Below are positions 7,928 through 16,558 of a stretch of DNA of 64,000 nucleotides, in pieces. The notes under the pieces were generated by a model. It was not told the DNA's origin and searched no databases. It saw only the letters and a program-made list of their open reading frames with translations. The translations under genes and the position numbers were made by a program. The number at the start of each line of letters is the position of its first letter. Position 1 is the first letter of the stretch. Origin of the DNA: Saccharothrix violaceirubra (lineage in GTDB: Bacteria; Actinomycetota; Actinomycetes; Mycobacteriales; Pseudonocardiaceae); the NCBI RefSeq assembly GCF_014203755.1, contig NZ_JACHJS010000001.1, positions 3,968,001-4,032,000 on the forward strand, read 5' to 3'.

Positions 7928-9510
7928 TCGAGTTCGACCGGGTCGGCTTCCGGTACCACGGCGCGCACGAGCCCGTGTTCGCCGACGTGACGTTGTCCAT
8001 CGGCGAGGGCGAACTGGTGCTGCTCGCGGGCCGCACCGGAGCGGGCAAGTCCACGCTGCTCGGCGCGGTCAACGGCCTGGTGCCGCACTTCACCGGCGGG
8101 CACCTGGACGGCACGGTGACGGTCGCCGGCGTGTCGACCCGCGACCACCCGCCACGCGAGTTCGCCCACCTCGTCGGCGTCGTCGGCCAGGACCCGCTCG
8201 CCGGGTTCGTGACCGACACCGTGGAGGAGGAACTGGCCTACGGCATGGAACAGCTCGGCCTGGCGCCGCAGGTGATGCGCCGCCGCGTCGAGGAGGCGCT
8301 GGACCTGCTGGGCATCGCGGACCTGCGACGACGGGCGTTGCGGACGCTGTCCGGCGGGCAGCAGCAACGCGTGGCGATCGGGTCGGTGCTCACGACCCAC
8401 CCGTCGGTGCTCGTGCTGGACGAGCCGACGTCCGCGCTGGACCCGACCGCCGCCGAGGAGGTGCTGGCCACGCTTGCCCGCCTGGTGCAGGACCTGGGCA
8501 CCACCGTGGTGCTGGCCGAGCACCGGATGGAACGCGTGGTGCCGTTCGCCGACCGGATGCTGTACGTGCTGGGCGACGGGTCCGTTGTGGACGGTCCGCC
8601 CGCCGAGGTGCTCGCGGGCACGGCTATCGCGCCGCCGATCGTGGAGCTGGGACGGCTGGCCGGGTGGAGCCCGTTGCCGCTGTCCGTGCGCGACGCCCGC
8701 CGGGTCGCCGGTCCGCTGCGCGGCCGGTTGCCGTCGGCACCCCGGCGTCCCACGCCTGCCCGGACGCCGCTGCTCACCGCGTCGGGCGTGGTCGTGCGCT
8801 ACGGACCGGTGGTGGCCGTGCGCGGCGTGGACCTCGACCTGGGCCCCGGAGTGCTGGCGCTCATGGGCCGCAACGGGTCGGGCAAGTCGTCGCTGCTGTG
8901 GGCGTTGCAGGGCTCGGGCCCCCGCCAGGGCGGCACCGTGCGGGTGGGCGGGGCGGACCCGAAGGCGTTGTCCGCCAAGCGGGCCCGCGCGCTCGTCGGG
9001 CTCGTGCCGCAGAGCGCGGGCGACCTGCTCTACCTGGACACGGTGGACGCCGAGTGCGCGGCCTCCGACACCGAGTCCGGGGCACCCGTCGGACGCTGCC
9101 GTGCGCTGCTGGAAGGCCTCGCGCCGGACGTCCCCGGCGATCGGCACCCGCGCGACCTGTCGGAGGGGCAACGGCTCGCGCTCGTGCTGGCCGTACAACT
9201 GACCGCCGCGCCGGGTGTGGTCCTGCTCGACGAGCCGACGCGGGGGCTGGACTACCTGGCCAAGGCCGCGCTCGCGCGGATGATCGCGTCGCTCACCGCG
9301 CAGGGGCGGGCGGTGGTCGTGGCGACGCACGACGTGGAGTTCGTGGCCACCGTCGCCGACCGGGTCGTGGTGCTGGCGGAAGGGGAGATCGTGTCGGACG
9401 GGCCGACGGGCGAGGTGCTGGGCTCCTCGCCCGCGTTCGCCCCGCAGGTGGCGAAGGTCCTGGGCGACGGGTGGCTCACGGTCGCGGACGTCGCGGAGGC
9501 GCTGTCGTGA
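7924..9510 (+). CDS. ECF transporter ATPase, two ABC domains fused in one chain
   Basis: A 528-residue protein with two complete ABC ATPase domains. Domain 1 (about 1-235) has Walker A GRTGAGKS at 36-43, signature LSGGQQQR and Walker B VLVLDEPTSALDP. Domain 2 (about 280-528) has GRNGSGKS at 315-322, a less usual signature LSEGQRLA and VVLLDEPTRGLD. Two-domain fused ATPases are common in actinobacterial ECF transporters and replace the EcfA1/EcfA2 pair. The ATG overlaps the stop of the T gene (ATGA). It powers import through the T and S components encoded on either side. Confidence 0.94.
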   Translation: MIEFDRVGFRYHGAHEPVFADVTLSIGEGELVLLAGRTGAGKSTLLGAVNGLVPHFTGGHLDGTVTVAGVSTRDHPPREFAHLVGVVGQDPLAGFVTDTVEEELAYGMEQLGLAPQVMRRRVEEALDLLGIADLRRRALRTLSGGQQQRVAIGSVLTTHPSVLVLDEPTSALDPTAAEEVLATLARLVQDLGTTVVLAEHRMERVVPFADRMLYVLGDGSVVDGPPAEVLAGTAIAPPIVELGRLAGWSPLPLSVRDARRVAGPLRGRLPSAPRRPTPARTPLLTASGVVVRYGPVVAVRGVDLDLGPGVLALMGRNGSGKSSLLWALQGSGPRQGGTVRVGGADPKALSAKRARALVGLVPQSAGDLLYLDTVDAECAASDTESGAPVGRCRALLEGLAPDVPGDRHPRDLSEGQRLALVLAVQLTAAPGVVLLDEPTRGLDYLAKAALARMIASLTAQGRAVVVATHDVEFVATVADRVVVLAEGEIVSDGPTGEVLGSSPAFAPQVAKVLGDGWLTVADVAEALS

Positions 9511-10349
9511 TGCGGATCGGGGTGCGGTCGGCGACGGTGCTCGCGCCGGCGTCGGCGGCCGGGCTGATGATGTTCGTATGGCCGTTGCTCGTCCGCGTGG
9601 AACCGCAGTCCATGCAGCACGGCCCGGACGCGCCGTTCGTGTTCATCGGCATCCTGCCGGTGCTGATCGTCGTGGTGCTGGCCGAGTTGTCCGAGGGCGG
9701 GATGGACTCGAAGGCGTTGGCATTGCTGGGAGTCCTGTCGGCGGTGAACGCGGCGCTGCGGCCGTTGGGCGCGGGCACGGCCGGGATCGAGACGGTGTTC
9801 TTCCTGCTGGTGCTGTCGGGTCGGGTGTTCGGCGCCGGGTTCGGGTTCGTGCTCGGGTGCACGTCGTTGTTCGCGTCCGCGCTGCTGACCGCCGGGGTCG
9901 GGCCGTGGCTGCCGTTCCAGATGATGTGCTCGGCGTGGATCGGGATGGGCGCGGGCCTGCTGCCCCGGCGGGTCACGGGCAGGGCCGAGATCGCGATGCT
10001 CGTGGGGTACGGGATCGTGGTCGCGTACCTGTTCGGGTTCCTGATGAACCTGTGGTTCTGGCCGTTCATCACCGGTGCCGAGGTGCCTTATCACGACGGC
10101 CACATCTCTTACGTGCCAGGCGATCCCGTGGGGGAGAACCTGCACCGGTTCGCGGTGTTCACGCTGCTGACGTCCACGGCCGGGTGGGACACCGGGCGGG
10201 CGATCACGAACACGGTCGCGATCCTCCTCCTGGGCCCGGCGGTGCTGGCGACGTTGCGCCGCGCGTCGCGGCGGGCATCGTTCGGGGTGCTGCCGACGTT
10301 CGGGAGCGGCGACCTGCCGGCCGCCGCTCCCCACCTCACGCGCAGGTAA
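9510..10349 (+). CDS. cbrT: ECF transporter S component, putative cobalamin-specific (CbrT-like)
   Basis: A 279-residue membrane protein with about six to seven hydrophobic helices, including SAAGLMMFVWPLL, FIGILPVLIVVVLAELS, GIETVFFLLVLSGRVFG and YGIVVAYLFGFLMNLWFWPF. The family pattern FGFVLGCTSLFASALLTAG, WLPFQMMCSAWIGMGAGLLP is typical of ECF S components of this type. The ATG at 9510 shares its A with the stop of the ATPase gene; a GTG one codon earlier is possible. The substrate assignment comes from the upstream cobalamin riboswitch and from the known association of this operon form with B12 (CbrT), so the symbol is by context. The last 14 bp overlap the 3' end of the convergent secreted barrel gene. 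Confidence 0.82.
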   Translation: MRIGVRSATVLAPASAAGLMMFVWPLLVRVEPQSMQHGPDAPFVFIGILPVLIVVVLAELSEGGMDSKALALLGVLSAVNAALRPLGAGTAGIETVFFLLVLSGRVFGAGFGFVLGCTSLFASALLTAGVGPWLPFQMMCSAWIGMGAGLLPRRVTGRAEIAMLVGYGIVVAYLFGFLMNLWFWPFITGAEVPYHDGHISYVPGDPVGENLHRFAVFTLLTSTAGWDTGRAITNTVAILLLGPAVLATLRRASRRASFGVLPTFGSGDLPAAAPHLTRR

Positions 10350-11340
10350 GTACCGGCGCGTCGTTGCGTCCACCGCTGTGCAGGTCGGCGAGCCCGACCC
10401 CGGCCAGGCCGAGGATCGCCTGGGCGGTCGCCCGGGTCGCGGTCGCCGGGTCGAACCCGGTGGCCTGGTAGGCGATCGCGCCCCGGTTCCCGACGGGTCC
10501 GGCGCAGCCGACCTGGAGGCCCTTGAGGAACTGCCGGGCCTTGACCGCGGCGACGGGCCGGTGGCCCTTGAGCGCCTGTGCCGCGAGCCCGGTGCTGTTG
10601 GCGTTGGAGTCGTTCGTGCCGACCGCGAATCCGCCGTCGGCGCGCTGCACGCTCACCAGCCAGGACAGACCCTGCCCGGCCTTGAGCGGACGGCCGACCG
10701 CGCGCAGGGCCTGCGCGACCATGGCCGTGGAGTCCACGTCGCTCACGCAGGGCGTGACGCCGAAGAACAGCGGGAAGCCGCCGTCCGGGCACTGCGTGCC
10801 GACCAGGAAGTCCACGGCGGTCGTCGGTGCGCCGGCGCTCGTGCGGTCCAGGGCCAGCAGCGCCAGGGACTGTGTGAACGCGTTGCTGTAGTCGCCCCAC
10901 GCCGACTGGTCGGAGAACCGGCCCGACGGCGTGAGCAGGGCGAGCAGCCCGGCCTCGAGGTCGACGCCGCCGAAGGCGGCCGGGTCGCGCCCGGTCACCC
11001 GGGCGGCGAGCAGGAGCTTGGCGTGCGGGCCCGCGTACGCCTCGCCGCCGGAGCCCACGTAGCCCGTGGTGATCTCCGGACGGGCCAGCCAGTCGATCGC
11101 GTCGTCCGCGTAGTCGTCCGCGGCCCGCGCGGCGGCGAACGCGAAGACCGCGTCGATCGTCAGCCCCTGGTCCGGGTAGGCGACACCGTCGTAGACGGTC
11201 TCGAAGCGTTCACCGTCGACGAGTTGCCGGGCCAGCCACCCGGCCGCCGCGTCCGCCGGGTCGTGCGTCGCCGACGCGACAGGGGTGACGAAGAGGGTCG
11301 ACGCGCACAGGAGTGCGACGACGCCGAGCATGCGTCTCAT
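10336..11340 (-). CDS. Secreted single-domain alpha/alpha-barrel protein, putative soluble B12 binder
   Basis: A 334-residue exported protein, homologous to the first barrel of the protein at 2550-4952. The start at 11340 is chosen because GGAAAGGAT precedes it and it gives a clean signal peptide (MRRMLGVVALLCASTLF...ASA). Shared motifs include AKLLLAARVTGRDPAAFGG, SNAFTQSLALLALD, TQCPDGGFPLFFG, DVDSTAMVAQALRAVG, NANSTGLAAQAL and GAIAYQATGFDPA. There is no membrane anchor, lipobox or sorting signal, so it should be released. A second cobalamin riboswitch lies directly upstream on the same strand. It converges on the ECF operon and overlaps the end of the S-component gene by 14 bp. A role in scavenging cobalamin or a precursor is inferred. 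Confidence 0.85.
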   Translation of the reverse strand: MRRMLGVVALLCASTLFVTPVASATHDPADAAAGWLARQLVDGERFETVYDGVAYPDQGLTIDAVFAFAAARAADDYADDAIDWLARPEITTGYVGSGGEAYAGPHAKLLLAARVTGRDPAAFGGVDLEAGLLALLTPSGRFSDQSAWGDYSNAFTQSLALLALDRTSAGAPTTAVDFLVGTQCPDGGFPLFFGVTPCVSDVDSTAMVAQALRAVGRPLKAGQGLSWLVSVQRADGGFAVGTNDSNANSTGLAAQALKGHRPVAAVKARQFLKGLQVGCAGPVGNRGAIAYQATGFDPATATRATAQAILGLAGVGLADLHSGGRNDAPVLTCA

Positions 11341-11354
11341 GGCAGATCCTTTCC

Positions 11355-11510
11355 CGCTCACCACGACAGGAGTTGATCGGCGCGGAGCGGGTGGTCGGGC
11401 TCGCCTTGCGGCACACCGTTGCGGGTCAGCGCCGGATTCCCACCGGACTTCCCCCGCGACCGCGCGTGTTCGGTTGTCCCGCACAGCCTGCCACCGGCGG
11501 GCGTGGCGTC
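11355..11510 (-). promoter_or_regulatory. Second cobalamin riboswitch, minus strand
   Basis: Read on the minus strand, the region contains GGGGAAGTCCGGTGGGAATC and CCGGCGCTGACCCGCAACGG (about 11456-11416), the core of a cobalamin riboswitch, followed by the B12-box-like GCGAGCCCGACCACC (about 11404-11388). It sits immediately upstream of the secreted barrel gene that starts at 11340, whose ribosome-binding site is within about 20 nt of the element. This shows that the soluble barrel protein is in the same B12 regulon as the ECF operon. Borders are approximate. Confidence 0.93.
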
Positions 11511-11536
11511 AAGTCCACCCCTTCGGCCGCACGACT

Positions 11537-11645
11537 CGCGAGTTATGCACTCAGACACCGCGAGTTGTACGTTCAGGCACCCCGAAATGTGCACTCGGGC
11601 CCGTGTTGTGCGTCCGGGTCCACCGCTCTCGGGAGTTGTGGGTGG
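11537..11645. repeat. 22-bp tandem repeat array (about 4-5 diverged units)
   Basis: Units of 22 bp follow head to tail: CGCGAGTTATGCACTCAGACAC at 11537-11558 aligned with the unit at 11559-11580, then more diverged copies at 11581-11602 and 11603-11645. The common core is a GCACTC(A/G)G(A/G)CAC segment. The same family occurs in the other orientation at 23401-23481. The array lies between the riboswitch-controlled barrel gene and the end of the peptidase gene and is not in a reading frame. Confidence 0.75.
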
Positions 11646-11681
11646 TGGCGGTGCGGGGCGCCGGAAGCCGAGGCCCCCGGG

Positions 11682-12752
11682 TCAGCGCTTCACCAGCTCC
11701 AGCACCCGGTCGACCGGCAGCCCCGGCGACCGACGCCCGTTCCGACCCGTCATGGGGCCGGCCGCGACGAGGGCGTTGAGCACGGCCTCCTCGACCGCCT
11801 GGACCACGGCCGTGAAGAAGTCGTCGATCCGGTTCCACGGGATGTGGCGCAACGTGTCGTAGCCGGGCTCGCCGCGCGGGAAGTCCGACGGGGACAAGGC
11901 GTTCCCCGTGGAAAACGCCAGGAAGATGTCGCCCGAGAAGTGGGAGCCCGCGGTGCCCGTGCGGGCCAGACCCAGGGGCACACGGCGGGCGAGGGCCGAG
12001 CACTGGCCGGGCAGCAAAGGCGCGTCCGTGGCCACCACGACGATCACCGACCCGGCACCCGGCGGCACCGACCAGTCGCCGTCGGCCATCGGGTTGTCGT
12101 CGGCCAGCGCTTCGCCCAAAGGCACGCCGCAGACCGTGAGTTCCTCGCGCGAGCCGAAGTTCGCCTGGAGGAACACGCCGACGGTGTAGGTGTCGGAGCC
12201 GTACTCCACCACGCGGGACGACGTGCCGCTGCCACCCTTGTACGCGTAGCAGTTCATGCCCGTGCCGCCGCCGACCGACCCCTCCTCGACCGGACCCGAC
12301 GACGCCGCGTCGATGGCCGCCACGGCGTGCTCCGGCCGGATGTGCGGGCCGTTGATGTCGTTGAGGTAGCCGTCCCACGTCTCGGCGACCACGGGCAGCA
12401 GCCACTGGTCGGCCACGGCCGGGTGCTCGCGGGCCACCCAGTCGATCACGCCGCGGTGGCACGGGCCGATCGCGTGCGTGTTGGTGATCAGCACGGGCAG
12501 CCGCAGCGCGCCGATCTCGTCCAGCAGCGCCGAGCCGGTCATCTCCCCGTTGCCGTTCAACGAGTACCGCCCGGCCGCGCACGGCACGTGCACGTCGGCC
12601 TTGCCGCGCGGCAGGATCGCGGTCACGCCGGTGCGCACCGAGTCGCCCTCGATCAGCGTGGTGTAGCCGACCTCGACGCCGGGCACGTCGGTGATCGCGT
12701 TGAGCGGTCCGGTCTCGCCGGGCAGCCGCAGGCCGAGTTCGCGTGCGCGCAT
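11682..12752 (-). CDS. P1-family (S58, DmpA-like) self-processing peptidase
   Basis: A 356-residue cytoplasmic enzyme of the P1/DmpA group, N-terminal nucleophile hydrolases that cut themselves and then release N-terminal residues from peptides, amides or beta-amino acids. Family landmarks are ITDVPGVEVGYTTL near the N-terminus, TNTHAIGPCHRGVIDW, EGSVGGGTGMNCYAYKGGSG and YTVGVFLQANFGSRE; the Gly-Ser in NFGSRE is the expected self-cleavage site with Ser as nucleophile. The late motif VVVATDAPLLPGQCSALARR is also conserved. Its start codon overlaps the stop of the upstream TetR gene (ATGA), so the two are one operon. The beta-aminopeptidase activity known in the family would fit the neighbouring beta-alanine-type genes, but that is inference. 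Confidence 0.9.
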   Translation of the reverse strand: MRARELGLRLPGETGPLNAITDVPGVEVGYTTLIEGDSVRTGVTAILPRGKADVHVPCAAGRYSLNGNGEMTGSALLDEIGALRLPVLITNTHAIGPCHRGVIDWVAREHPAVADQWLLPVVAETWDGYLNDINGPHIRPEHAVAAIDAASSGPVEEGSVGGGTGMNCYAYKGGSGTSSRVVEYGSDTYTVGVFLQANFGSREELTVCGVPLGEALADDNPMADGDWSVPPGAGSVIVVVATDAPLLPGQCSALARRVPLGLARTGTAGSHFSGDIFLAFSTGNALSPSDFPRGEPGYDTLRHIPWNRIDDFFTAVVQAVEEAVLNALVAAGPMTGRNGRRSPGLPVDRVLELVKR

Positions 12753-13357
12753 CAGGTCTCCAGTTCGCAACGGGTGGCGTCGGCCGCGTAGGCGACGAGC
12801 ATCGCCTCGGCCTGCTCGGTGGTGAACGTCGGCACGGCCTGCGTGATGTGCAGGCCGAGGCCGTCTTCCAGGGCGACGAGACCGCGGGCGATCGTCGTCG
12901 TGTCGCGGACCGGGTCGAACAGCCCGGTCGCGGTGCCGGCCTCCAGGATCGCGGTGTAGAGCGCGACCTGGCGCTCGTACAGCCGGATGTGCTCGGCGGC
13001 GTAGGCGGGGTCGCGGCGGGCGTACGCGCCGAGTTCGTAGATCAGCACGCACAGTTCGTCGTCCTGCCCGGTCGGCAGGCCCGCCCTGATCGTCACGACC
13101 AGCTTCCGCCGCGGGTCGGGCTCGGCGCGGGCCGCTTCCTCGCGGTCCACGCAGAACCGTTCGACGGCTTCGCGCTGCACCTCGTACAGCAGGTCGCCCA
13201 ACGTCGGGAAGTAGTACAGCACCGATCCCGTCGACATGTCGGCCTGCTCGGCGACGTCGCGCAGTCGCAGGTCGAGCACTCCCCGTTCGAGGACGGCCTG
13301 TCGGGCGGCGGTGATGAGTTCACCGCGCTTGAGGTGGGCGCGGCTCGGTCGTGGCAT
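12752..13357 (-). CDS. TetR-family regulator (BetI-like C-terminus)
   Basis: A 201-residue regulator. The N-terminal helix-turn-helix reads LRLRDVAEQADMSTGSVLYYFPTLGDLLYEV (about 29-60), the TetR consensus with LYYYF-type recognition helix. The ligand domain (IYELGAYARRDP...GLVALEDGLGLHI) resembles the BetI/TetR_C_6 type. It is divergent from the APC permease at 13488 and cotranscribed with the peptidase. The 130-bp divergent gap contains a perfect inverted repeat and a further half-site that are probably its operator, so it likely represses itself, the peptidase and the permease. Confidence 0.9.
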   Translation of the reverse strand: MPRPSRAHLKRGELITAARQAVLERGVLDLRLRDVAEQADMSTGSVLYYFPTLGDLLYEVQREAVERFCVDREEAARAEPDPRRKLVVTIRAGLPTGQDDELCVLIYELGAYARRDPAYAAEHIRLYERQVALYTAILEAGTATGLFDPVRDTTTIARGLVALEDGLGLHITQAVPTFTTEQAEAMLVAYAADATRCELET

Positions 13358-13439
13358 GCGAGGGATTCTTCAACTGATCATCAAAGAACGCAAGACGAAA
13401 CAGAAAGTTGCGTGATGGCTATTGACGTGGGTCACACCT

Positions 13440-13466
13440 GGTTCTTTGATGGCCACTCAAAGAACC
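13440..13466. promoter_or_regulatory. Inverted repeat GGTTCTTTGA-N7-TCAAAGAACC, likely TetR operator
   Basis: Two perfect 10-bp arms (13440-13449 and 13457-13466) are separated by 7 bp, 22 bp before the permease start. An extra half-site TCAAAGAAC lies at 13381-13389, close to the start of the divergent TetR gene. The arrangement is typical of a TetR regulator controlling both directions. Confidence 0.75.
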
Positions 13467-13487
13467 CGTAGGACCGAGGAGACCGCC

Positions 13488-14912
13488 ATGACGGACCCGC
13501 AGCCGTCCACACCGCCACCGTCCACTCCGGCCTTGCGCCGCGGTCTGAAAGTGCTCGGCACGCTGCTCATCACGCTGTCCGCCATCTCGCCGGCGTCCTC
13601 GGTCTTCATCATCGCGCCGGGCGTGGTGGCACAGGCGGGCAGCGGCGCGTTCTGGAGCTTCGCGATCGCCGGCGTGGTCGGCGTGTTCATGGCGTTCGTC
13701 TACGCCGAGCTGGCCTCGGCCTACCCGCTCAGCGGCGGCGAGTACGCGATCGTGGCCCGCACGCTGGGCCGACTGCCCGGCTTCGTCACGCTCGGCCTGC
13801 TGCTGCTCACCCAGTTGCTGATCATCGCGGTGATCGCGCTCGGCGTCGGCACCTACCTGGAGGTGCTGATCCCCGGCCTGTCCGCGCCGGTCGTGGCCGC
13901 GGTGACGACGGTGGCCGCGACGCTCCTGTCGATCTTCGACATCAAGGTCAACGCGTGGATCACCGGCGTCTTCCTGGCCATCGAGATGGTCGCCCTGGTG
14001 GTCGTCGCCGCGCTCGGCTTCCTCGACCCGGCGCGCGGTCTCGGCGACCTGGTCACCGCGCCGGTCGTGGCCACCGAGGGCGTGGTCGGACCGGCCTCGT
14101 TCGGGATCATCGCCGGCGCGGCGGCCGTGGCGATCTTCTCCTACAACGGCTACGGCTCGGCGGTCTACTTCGGCGAGGAGACGGACAACGCCCACAAGGG
14201 CATCGCCCGCGCCATCCTGTGGGCACTGGGCATCACCATCGTGGCCGAGCTGGTACCGGTGACCGCCGTGCTGCTGGGCGCCCCGTCCCTGCCGGACCTG
14301 TTCGGCGCGGAGAACATGATGAGCTACTTCGTCGGCGCCAAGGCCGGGTCGACGGTCAACACGGTGATCAGCCTCGCGATCGCGCTGGCCATCCTCAACG
14401 CCGTGCTGGCGATCATCCTCATCACCTCGCGCATGGTCTTCAGCACCGGCCGTGACTCCGCGTGGCCCGCATCGGTGAGCAAGGCGCTGGCCGCGATCCA
14501 CCCGAAGACCGGCACGCCGTGGATCGCCACGCTGGCCACGGGCGCGTTCGGCACCGCGTTGTGCTTCGCGGACAAGGACTTCCTGCTCGTCGTGACGGCC
14601 ACGTCCATCGTCGCGGTGTACGTCGCACTGTGCCTGGCCGTGCTCAACGGCCGCCGCAACGGCAGCACGAAGCACGCCGCGTACCGGATGCCGCTGTTCC
14701 CGGTCGCGCCGATCGTCGCGCTGATCGCCCTGGGCTACGTCGTGTGGCAGAACGCCCTGGACCCGGCCTTCGGCCGGCCCAGCCTGCTGATCACGGCCGG
14801 CATCTGCGTCGTGTCGGGCCTCTACTACGCCCTGGTGCTGCGCCGTCGCGGCAAGTGGGAGCTTCAAGGCCCGTCCGAGGACGAGGCGGAGGTCGACACC
14901 GCCACCCGATGA
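13488..14912 (+). CDS. APC-superfamily amino acid/amine permease
   Basis: A 474-residue polytopic membrane protein of the amino acid-polyamine-organocation superfamily, with about 12 hydrophobic segments. TM1 carries the typical break ISPASSVFIIAPGVV, and TM6-region SYNGYGSAVYFGEE is conserved. The long N-terminal tail is Pro/Ser/Thr-rich. The ATG at 13488 follows GAGGAGA and is preferred over in-frame codons nearer the operator. The substrate cannot be read from sequence, but the neighbouring aminotransferase and semialdehyde dehydrogenase suggest a beta- or gamma-amino acid or amine. It ends at a shared terminator with the convergent pucR-like gene. Confidence 0.9.
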   Translation: MTDPQPSTPPPSTPALRRGLKVLGTLLITLSAISPASSVFIIAPGVVAQAGSGAFWSFAIAGVVGVFMAFVYAELASAYPLSGGEYAIVARTLGRLPGFVTLGLLLLTQLLIIAVIALGVGTYLEVLIPGLSAPVVAAVTTVAATLLSIFDIKVNAWITGVFLAIEMVALVVVAALGFLDPARGLGDLVTAPVVATEGVVGPASFGIIAGAAAVAIFSYNGYGSAVYFGEETDNAHKGIARAILWALGITIVAELVPVTAVLLGAPSLPDLFGAENMMSYFVGAKAGSTVNTVISLAIALAILNAVLAIILITSRMVFSTGRDSAWPASVSKALAAIHPKTGTPWIATLATGAFGTALCFADKDFLLVVTATSIVAVYVALCLAVLNGRRNGSTKHAAYRMPLFPVAPIVALIALGYVVWQNALDPAFGRPSLLITAGICVVSGLYYALVLRRRGKWELQGPSEDEAEVDTATR

Positions 14913-14927
14913 CCTCCGGCAGGACCG

Positions 14928-14963
14928 CACCGCGTCTGTCTACACACGTAGACAGGCGCGGTG
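14928..14963. terminator. Bidirectional hairpin between permease and PucR genes
   Basis: CACCGCGTCTGTCTA (14928-14942) pairs with TAGACAGGCGCGGTG (14949-14963) across a 6-nt loop, 15 bp with one G-T pair. It sits between two convergent stop codons. No clear T-run is present, as usual in this GC-rich genome. Confidence 0.8.
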
Positions 14964-14968
14964 TCGGG

Positions 14969-16558
14969 TCAGGACCGGGGGTGCCGGGCGGCTTGGTCGT
15001 AGGCCAGCAGTGCCAGGTGCAACGACAGCCGGGTCTGCGCGTCGGCCAGGTCCCGGCCCAGCACGTCGGTCAGCCGCCCGAGCCGCGCGTACACGGCGGG
15101 CCGGCTCAGGTGCAGCTCCCGGGCGAGCACGGCCACGTTGCCGTGCGCCTCCAGGAACGCCCGCAGCAGGTCCAGCAGCCCCTCACGACCCCGGTGGCCG
15201 AGCAGGGGCTGGAGCTGCGACTCGGTGAACTGGTGCAGCCGCACGTCCGACCGCAGCGACCACAGCAGACCCCGCGCGCCCAGGTCCCGACTGCGGTAGA
15301 CGATCCGCTCCCCCGGCTCGCCCGCCACGGCCTCGGCCACGTGGACCGCCTCCTCCAACGCCGCCGACAGCCCGGTGATCCGGGTCGGCGGCACGGCGGC
15401 GGCGGCCACGGTGCCCGTCGGGAGCCGCCCGTCCAGCGCGGCGAGGAACGACCGCACGGCCGCCGGCTCGTCGTCCTCGCCCGAGCACGGGAACACGACC
15501 GCGATCCGGCCCGGCGCGACGACACCGGTCAACGCGGACCGGCCCTGGCCGCGGGCGGTCGCCGCCACGACGTCTACAGTGGACTGATCGGCGGCGGCCG
15601 ACGGCGGGCCAGGCACGCCCACCGCGAACACGATCACCGCGTACGCCCGACCGGCGCGCAGGCCCAGTGCCCGCAACCGCGCGCCCACCGACTGCTCGTC
15701 CGTGATCTGCCCGGTGAGCAGGTCACGCAGGATGCCGCCGTGCGCGTCGAGCGCGACGTCCCGCCCCTCGCCGTTGACCACGCGCAGGATCGCCAACGCG
15801 GCGGCGGCGCGTTCGAGCACGGCCGAGGACCGCTCGACGTCGGCCACGGTCATCGGCACGACCAGCCGACCCCACCGGCCCCGACGCGGACCGACCGGCG
15901 TGCACAGCCACCGCTCCGGACCGGCCACGGCCGTCTCGCCGCCGGCGACCGCCAGGCGCGACCGGGACTCCCAGTCGCGCAGCAGCTCGCCGGCGCGGGT
16001 CGTGCCGCTGAACGCGACGGCGTGGTGGGACAGGTCCTCCAGCACGACCGGGTGCCCGCCCAGCGCGCTGACCTGGTCCATGACCTCCTCGACCCGGGCG
16101 CCCTCGACGGTCAGCGTGGTGAACACGTCGTTGACCCGCTGGGTGAACCGCAGCCGCTCGTGCCCGACGTCGAGGATGCGGGCGTGCACGGCCTCGGTGA
16201 TCTCCACGAACCGGACCGTGCGGCGCAGTTCCACCAGCGGCAGGCCCAGCGTGCGGGCGGCGCGGACCAGGTCGTGCGGCAACGCGGGCAGCTCGGCGCC
16301 CAGTTCCACCACCAGGCCGCTCACCCCGGCCTCGTGCAGCCGGGTGACGTAGGCGGACAGGTCGACGTCCGGGTCCCCGGCCACGATGCCGGTGGACAGG
16401 AGCAGCTCGCCGCCCGACAACGTGCCCGCCACCTGCGAGATCTCGCTGACGTGCACCCAGCGCACCGGCCGGTCCAGGTGCTCCTCCCCCGCGCGCACGC
16501 GGGGGTCGCCCGCCTGCACGGCGGGTGTGGCCAGCACGTCCGCGACCGTGGGGTACAC
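14969..16558 (-). CDS. PucR-family transcriptional regulator
   Basis: A 529-residue activator-type regulator. Residues 1-125 are the PucR N-terminal domain ([41 protein letters not shown]). A central GGDEF-like region follows, and the C-terminal PucR helix-turn-helix reads [41 protein letters not shown] at 16558 is chosen since the domain begins immediately there; an upstream in-frame codon at 16633 would add 25 unlikely residues. PucR proteins control purine, GABA and other nitrogen catabolism, and in corynebacteria a member (GabR) activates gabTDP. Here it is divergent from a semialdehyde dehydrogenase and aminotransferase, the probable targets. Confidence 0.92.
   Translation of the reverse strand: MYPTVADVLATPAVQAGDPRVRAGEEHLDRPVRWVHVSEISQVAGTLSGGELLLSTGIVAGDPDVDLSAYVTRLHEAGVSGLVVELGAELPALPHDLVRAARTLGLPLVELRRTVRFVEITEAVHARILDVGHERLRFTQRVNDVFTTLTVEGARVEEVMDQVSALGGHPVVLEDLSHHAVAFSGTTRAGELLRDWESRSRLAVAGGETAVAGPERWLCTPVGPRRGRWGRLVVPMTVADVERSSAVLERAAAALAILRVVNGEGRDVALDAHGGILRDLLTGQITDEQSVGARLRALGLRAGRAYAVIVFAVGVPGPPSAAADQSTVDVVAATARGQGRSALTGVVAPGRIAVVFPCSGEDDEPAAVRSFLAALDGRLPTGTVAAAAVPPTRITGLSAALEEAVHVAEAVAGEPGERIVYRSRDLGARGLLWSLRSDVRLHQFTESQLQPLLGHRGREGLLDLLRAFLEAHGNVAVLARELHLSRPAVYARLGRLTDVLGRDLADAQTRLSLHLALLAYDQAARHPRS

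Noticed and set aside
11537..11645. 22-bp repeats considered as a CRISPR array
   Set aside because: The units are contiguous without unique spacers, are diverged, and no cas genes are present.
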